A DNA stretch of 33,317 bases from positions 1-33,317 of the forward strand of contig CAKZIH010000392.1 in the NCBI GenBank assembly GCA_936931335.1, written 5' to 3'. Under the pieces are notes generated by a model that saw only the letters and a list, made by a program, of their open reading frames with translations, was not told the origin of the DNA and made no database searches. Origin of the DNA: an uncultured Nostocoides sp. (GTDB lineage: Bacteria > Actinomycetota > Actinomycetes > Actinomycetales > Dermatophilaceae). This document shows positions 31,725-33,317 of this stretch, in pieces. The position numbers and the translations under genes were made by a program. Each line of letters begins with the position of its first letter. The first letter of the stretch is position 1.

Positions 31725-31759
31725 ACGGGGGCGGTACCGACGTACGGCACCGCCCCCGT
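31725..31759. terminator. bidirectional terminator after ppc
   Basis: ACGGGGGCGGT (31725-31735) pairs with ACCGCCCCCGT (31749-31759). After one mismatch the inner bases CCG and CGG extend the stem over the loop ACGTA. It lies between convergent ppc and the hydrolase gene. Confidence 0.8.
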
Positions 31760-31793
31760 TGTGCAACTACGGACTAGTTAGTCGCCTAGCGGC

Positions 31794-33317
31794 TCAGCCG
31801 GCCCAGAGGGGCAGGTCGGGCTGGCATACCGCGCCCGGTGCGGGCAGCGCTCCGGTCGCGTAGTAGCGGTTGTAAGCCGCTGTGGCACAACCAGTTCCCA
31901 GGGCGCCGTGGCCCCAGCCGTTGTAGGTGAGCAGGCGCGCGCCGGTGAACAGCGAGGCGACCTTGCGCGCACCGTGGATGGGCGTCGCTGGGTCGTAACG
32001 GTTGCCCACCACGAGGATCGGGGTGGCGGTGCGCCCGCCATACGGGCCGAAGTAGGAATCGGTCTTGGTGATGATCGGGTACTTGGCGCACGGCGCGCTC
32101 GCCCAGGTCCACAGCGACCCGAACCAGGGGTAGACCTTGTCCTGCTCTTGCCCCGCGCGCCACCAATCCAGTCGGGTTTCGGGGTTGCGGGTGTCGGCGC
32201 AGGCAACCCCGATGAAGGCGTCGGTCACCTTGGTCACCTTGGCCGCAGGGGTCGTATACGGAGCGGTGGTCACCCGTTCGGCCGCCGCCCGCAGACGCGC
32301 CAGGCCACCGGCTGCCGAGCGAGCACCGGATCCGAGGTTCTCTTCCCAGATGGTCTGCAGCAGCGAGTCGAGGCCCGAATAGTTGTTGTCGTACAGGAAG
32401 CCGAGCACGCCGCCCACCAGGTCCTGGTAGGACACCCGCTCACCCCCGAAGGTGAGCTTGCCCGCACGAGCGCGCTCGATCAGCTGGGCCCACTTGCGGT
32501 CGGCGTTCGGCGCCAGCTCGCACTCGCGCGCGCCCACCCGGTTGCACTCCTGGAGCGCGGAAATCAGGGCTTCCGCGGCGCCTTTGGCACTGCGGAGCCG
32601 GTTGGAGAAGGGCTTCTCGGCCGGCAGGTTTCCCGGCCCCCCGGTCGACCACGCCACCGGGTCCAGCACCCCATCGACGACGAAGCGGCCCACCCGGGTG
32701 GGGAACATCGAGGCATAGGTAGACCCCAACTGGGTCCCATACGAGATGCCGTAGTAGTTGAGCTTCTGGTCGCCGACGGCCTGGCGGATCAGATCCATGT
32801 CGCGAGCGGTGTCCGCCGTGGACATATGCAGGGTGATCTGGTTGGGATCCTTGGTGCAGGCGGACCGCATGAATTCGGCCTGACGCCAGGTAGCCCGGGA
32901 CTGCGCCTCGGTGATCGGGAAGGGCTGGGCGGCCGGGGGCTGCGGGCTGTCATTGCGACACAGCATCCGAGAGTGCTTACCCACCCCGCGCGGGTCGACG
33001 CCGATGACGTCATACCGCTGGCTCACCGTCGATCCGAGCAGGAGCGCGGCGTAGGGGGCGAACCCGGTTGAGCTGCCACCGGGGCCACCCGGATTGACGA
33101 AGAGGGAGCCCAGCTTGCGATTCTGCTGCTTGGCCGGGATCTTGCGGAGATCGAGAAGGATCGTCCGCCCCCTCGGCTGGTCGTAATCCAATGGCGCCAC
33201 GGCCGTGGCGCACACTCCCGGCAGATTGTCGTGACAACTACCCCATGTGATGGTCGGGACCGGCGCCTGCACCTGGCTGGCACTGCCGGCCGACGGCCCG
33301 GCCGCCCCGGCGGCCGG
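31794..33317 (-). CDS. alpha/beta hydrolase, tripeptidyl aminopeptidase type (5' end outside window)
   Basis: The frame is open to the window edge, so the start and probable signal peptide lie beyond 33317. A GTG at 33272 is only an internal candidate. The part seen, about 507 residues, has LGSLFVNPGGPGGSS (oxyanion loop), the nucleophile elbow NYYGISYGTQLG, and, near the end, ILVVGNRYDPATPI (acid Asp) and NGWGHGALG (His). The arrangement matches secreted TAP-type proline/tripeptidyl aminopeptidases of actinobacteria, with a C-terminal TAP lid domain. Several cysteines suggest an exported, disulfide-bearing enzyme. The visible N-terminal end is a low-complexity Ala/Gly/Pro/Ser linker, as expected after a signal peptide. 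Confidence 0.9.
   Translation of the reverse strand, partial: PAAGAAGPSAGSASQVQAPVPTITWGSCHDNLPGVCATAVAPLDYDQPRGRTILLDLRKIPAKQQNRKLGSLFVNPGGPGGSSTGFAPYAALLLGSTVSQRYDVIGVDPRGVGKHSRMLCRNDSPQPPAAQPFPITEAQSRATWRQAEFMRSACTKDPNQITLHMSTADTARDMDLIRQAVGDQKLNYYGISYGTQLGSTYASMFPTRVGRFVVDGVLDPVAWSTGGPGNLPAEKPFSNRLRSAKGAAEALISALQECNRVGARECELAPNADRKWAQLIERARAGKLTFGGERVSYQDLVGGVLGFLYDNNYSGLDSLLQTIWEENLGSGARSAAGGLARLRAAAERVTTAPYTTPAAKVTKVTDAFIGVACADTRNPETRLDWWRAGQEQDKVYPWFGSLWTWASAPCAKYPIITKTDSYFGPYGGRTATPILVVGNRYDPATPIHGARKVASLFTGARLLTYNGWGHGALGTGCATAAYNRYYATGALPAPGAVCQPDLPLWAG

Larger units (their letters stand above)
1466..31829. repeat. dispersed over-represented word GTATGCC/GGCATAC
   Basis: By hand count GTATGCC occurs about 21 times and its complement GGCATAC about 18 times across the window. 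Examples are 1466, 2348, 4798, 8958, 11213, 12781, 12967, 16481, 20044, 21401, 22880, 23192, 23611, 28100 and 31339 (forward), and 1882, 2943, 5246, 7446, 9140, 15209, 18231, 22290, 22598, 27699 and 31823 (reverse). About 3 to 4 would be expected at 70% GC with independent bases. The one-base variant GTATGGC/GCCATAC adds about 18. Copies lie in genes and between them, on both strands about equally. Confidence 0.75.

Noticed and set aside
29603..31750. 715-codon minus-strand open frame opposite ppc
   Set aside because: It mirrors the codon-position GC bias of ppc and shows no recognisable domain or ribosome site.
1466..31829. Chi or FtsK-orienting (KOPS) role for GTATGCC
   Set aside because: About 21 forward against 18 reverse copies shows no strand skew in this window; only a genome-wide replichore test could revive the idea.

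Overview
The window is about 70% GC and reads as chromosomal DNA of an actinobacterium. Supporting signs are GTG starts, a mycothiol-linked DsbA/nitroreductase-type protein, a HelR-type RNA polymerase ATPase, a 6C small RNA, the DUF3151-fba and purA neighbourhood, and several near-leaderless promoters. A member of the Micrococcales is my guess, but sequence alone does not fix the genus. There are no rRNA, tRNA, CRISPR or insertion sequence features.

Layout. 1-1863: the 3' end of acetyl-CoA synthetase converges on a histidine phosphatase. 1997-3947: a small lipoprotein, then an ArsR-SRPBCC-VOC operon with a double operator laid over its promoter. 4020-6041: a broken PLP-dependent cysteine-synthase-family gene and an intact phenylalanine 4-hydroxylase. 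6093-7490: nhaA behind a structured leader. 7511-10069: a glyoxalase-like protein, a holin-family membrane protein, a 15-bp tandem repeat, an SCP2-like protein and a secreted SGNH hydrolase. 10193-13029: tagI-purD-purC on the minus strand. 13110-13210: a 6C-type small RNA, followed by a LuxR-type regulator and helR. 16761-21310: the mycothiol-linked oxidoreductase converges on a minus-strand block fba-DUF3151-GNAT-purA. 21441-24573: a VOC-YbaK fusion under an 18-bp palindrome, and an ECF42 sigma factor operon with two YCII/DGPF proteins and a recognisable ECF promoter. 24597-25963: an APH-like kinase and a YdeI-like protein. 26058-28798: two adjacent decayed genes (a lipoprotein and a GH13 glycosidase). 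28946-33317: PEP carboxylase and a secreted tripeptidyl-aminopeptidase-type hydrolase that runs off the window.

The genes are mainly central metabolism (acetate activation, PEP carboxylation, aldolase, purine synthesis) with small stress and regulatory modules between them. Three genes carry visible inactivating lesions while their neighbours are intact, which suggests recent local gene loss, although assembly error must be excluded.

The most unusual signal is not a gene. The heptamer GTATGCC and its complement GGCATAC occur about 39 times by hand count, roughly ten times the number expected from base composition. They occur on both strands, inside genes in different codon phases and between genes, and some copies use the rare ATA codon. 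This looks like a DNA-level word under selection. A related intergenic sequence, GGTATGGCGTGACC, recurs at two convergent gene ends.
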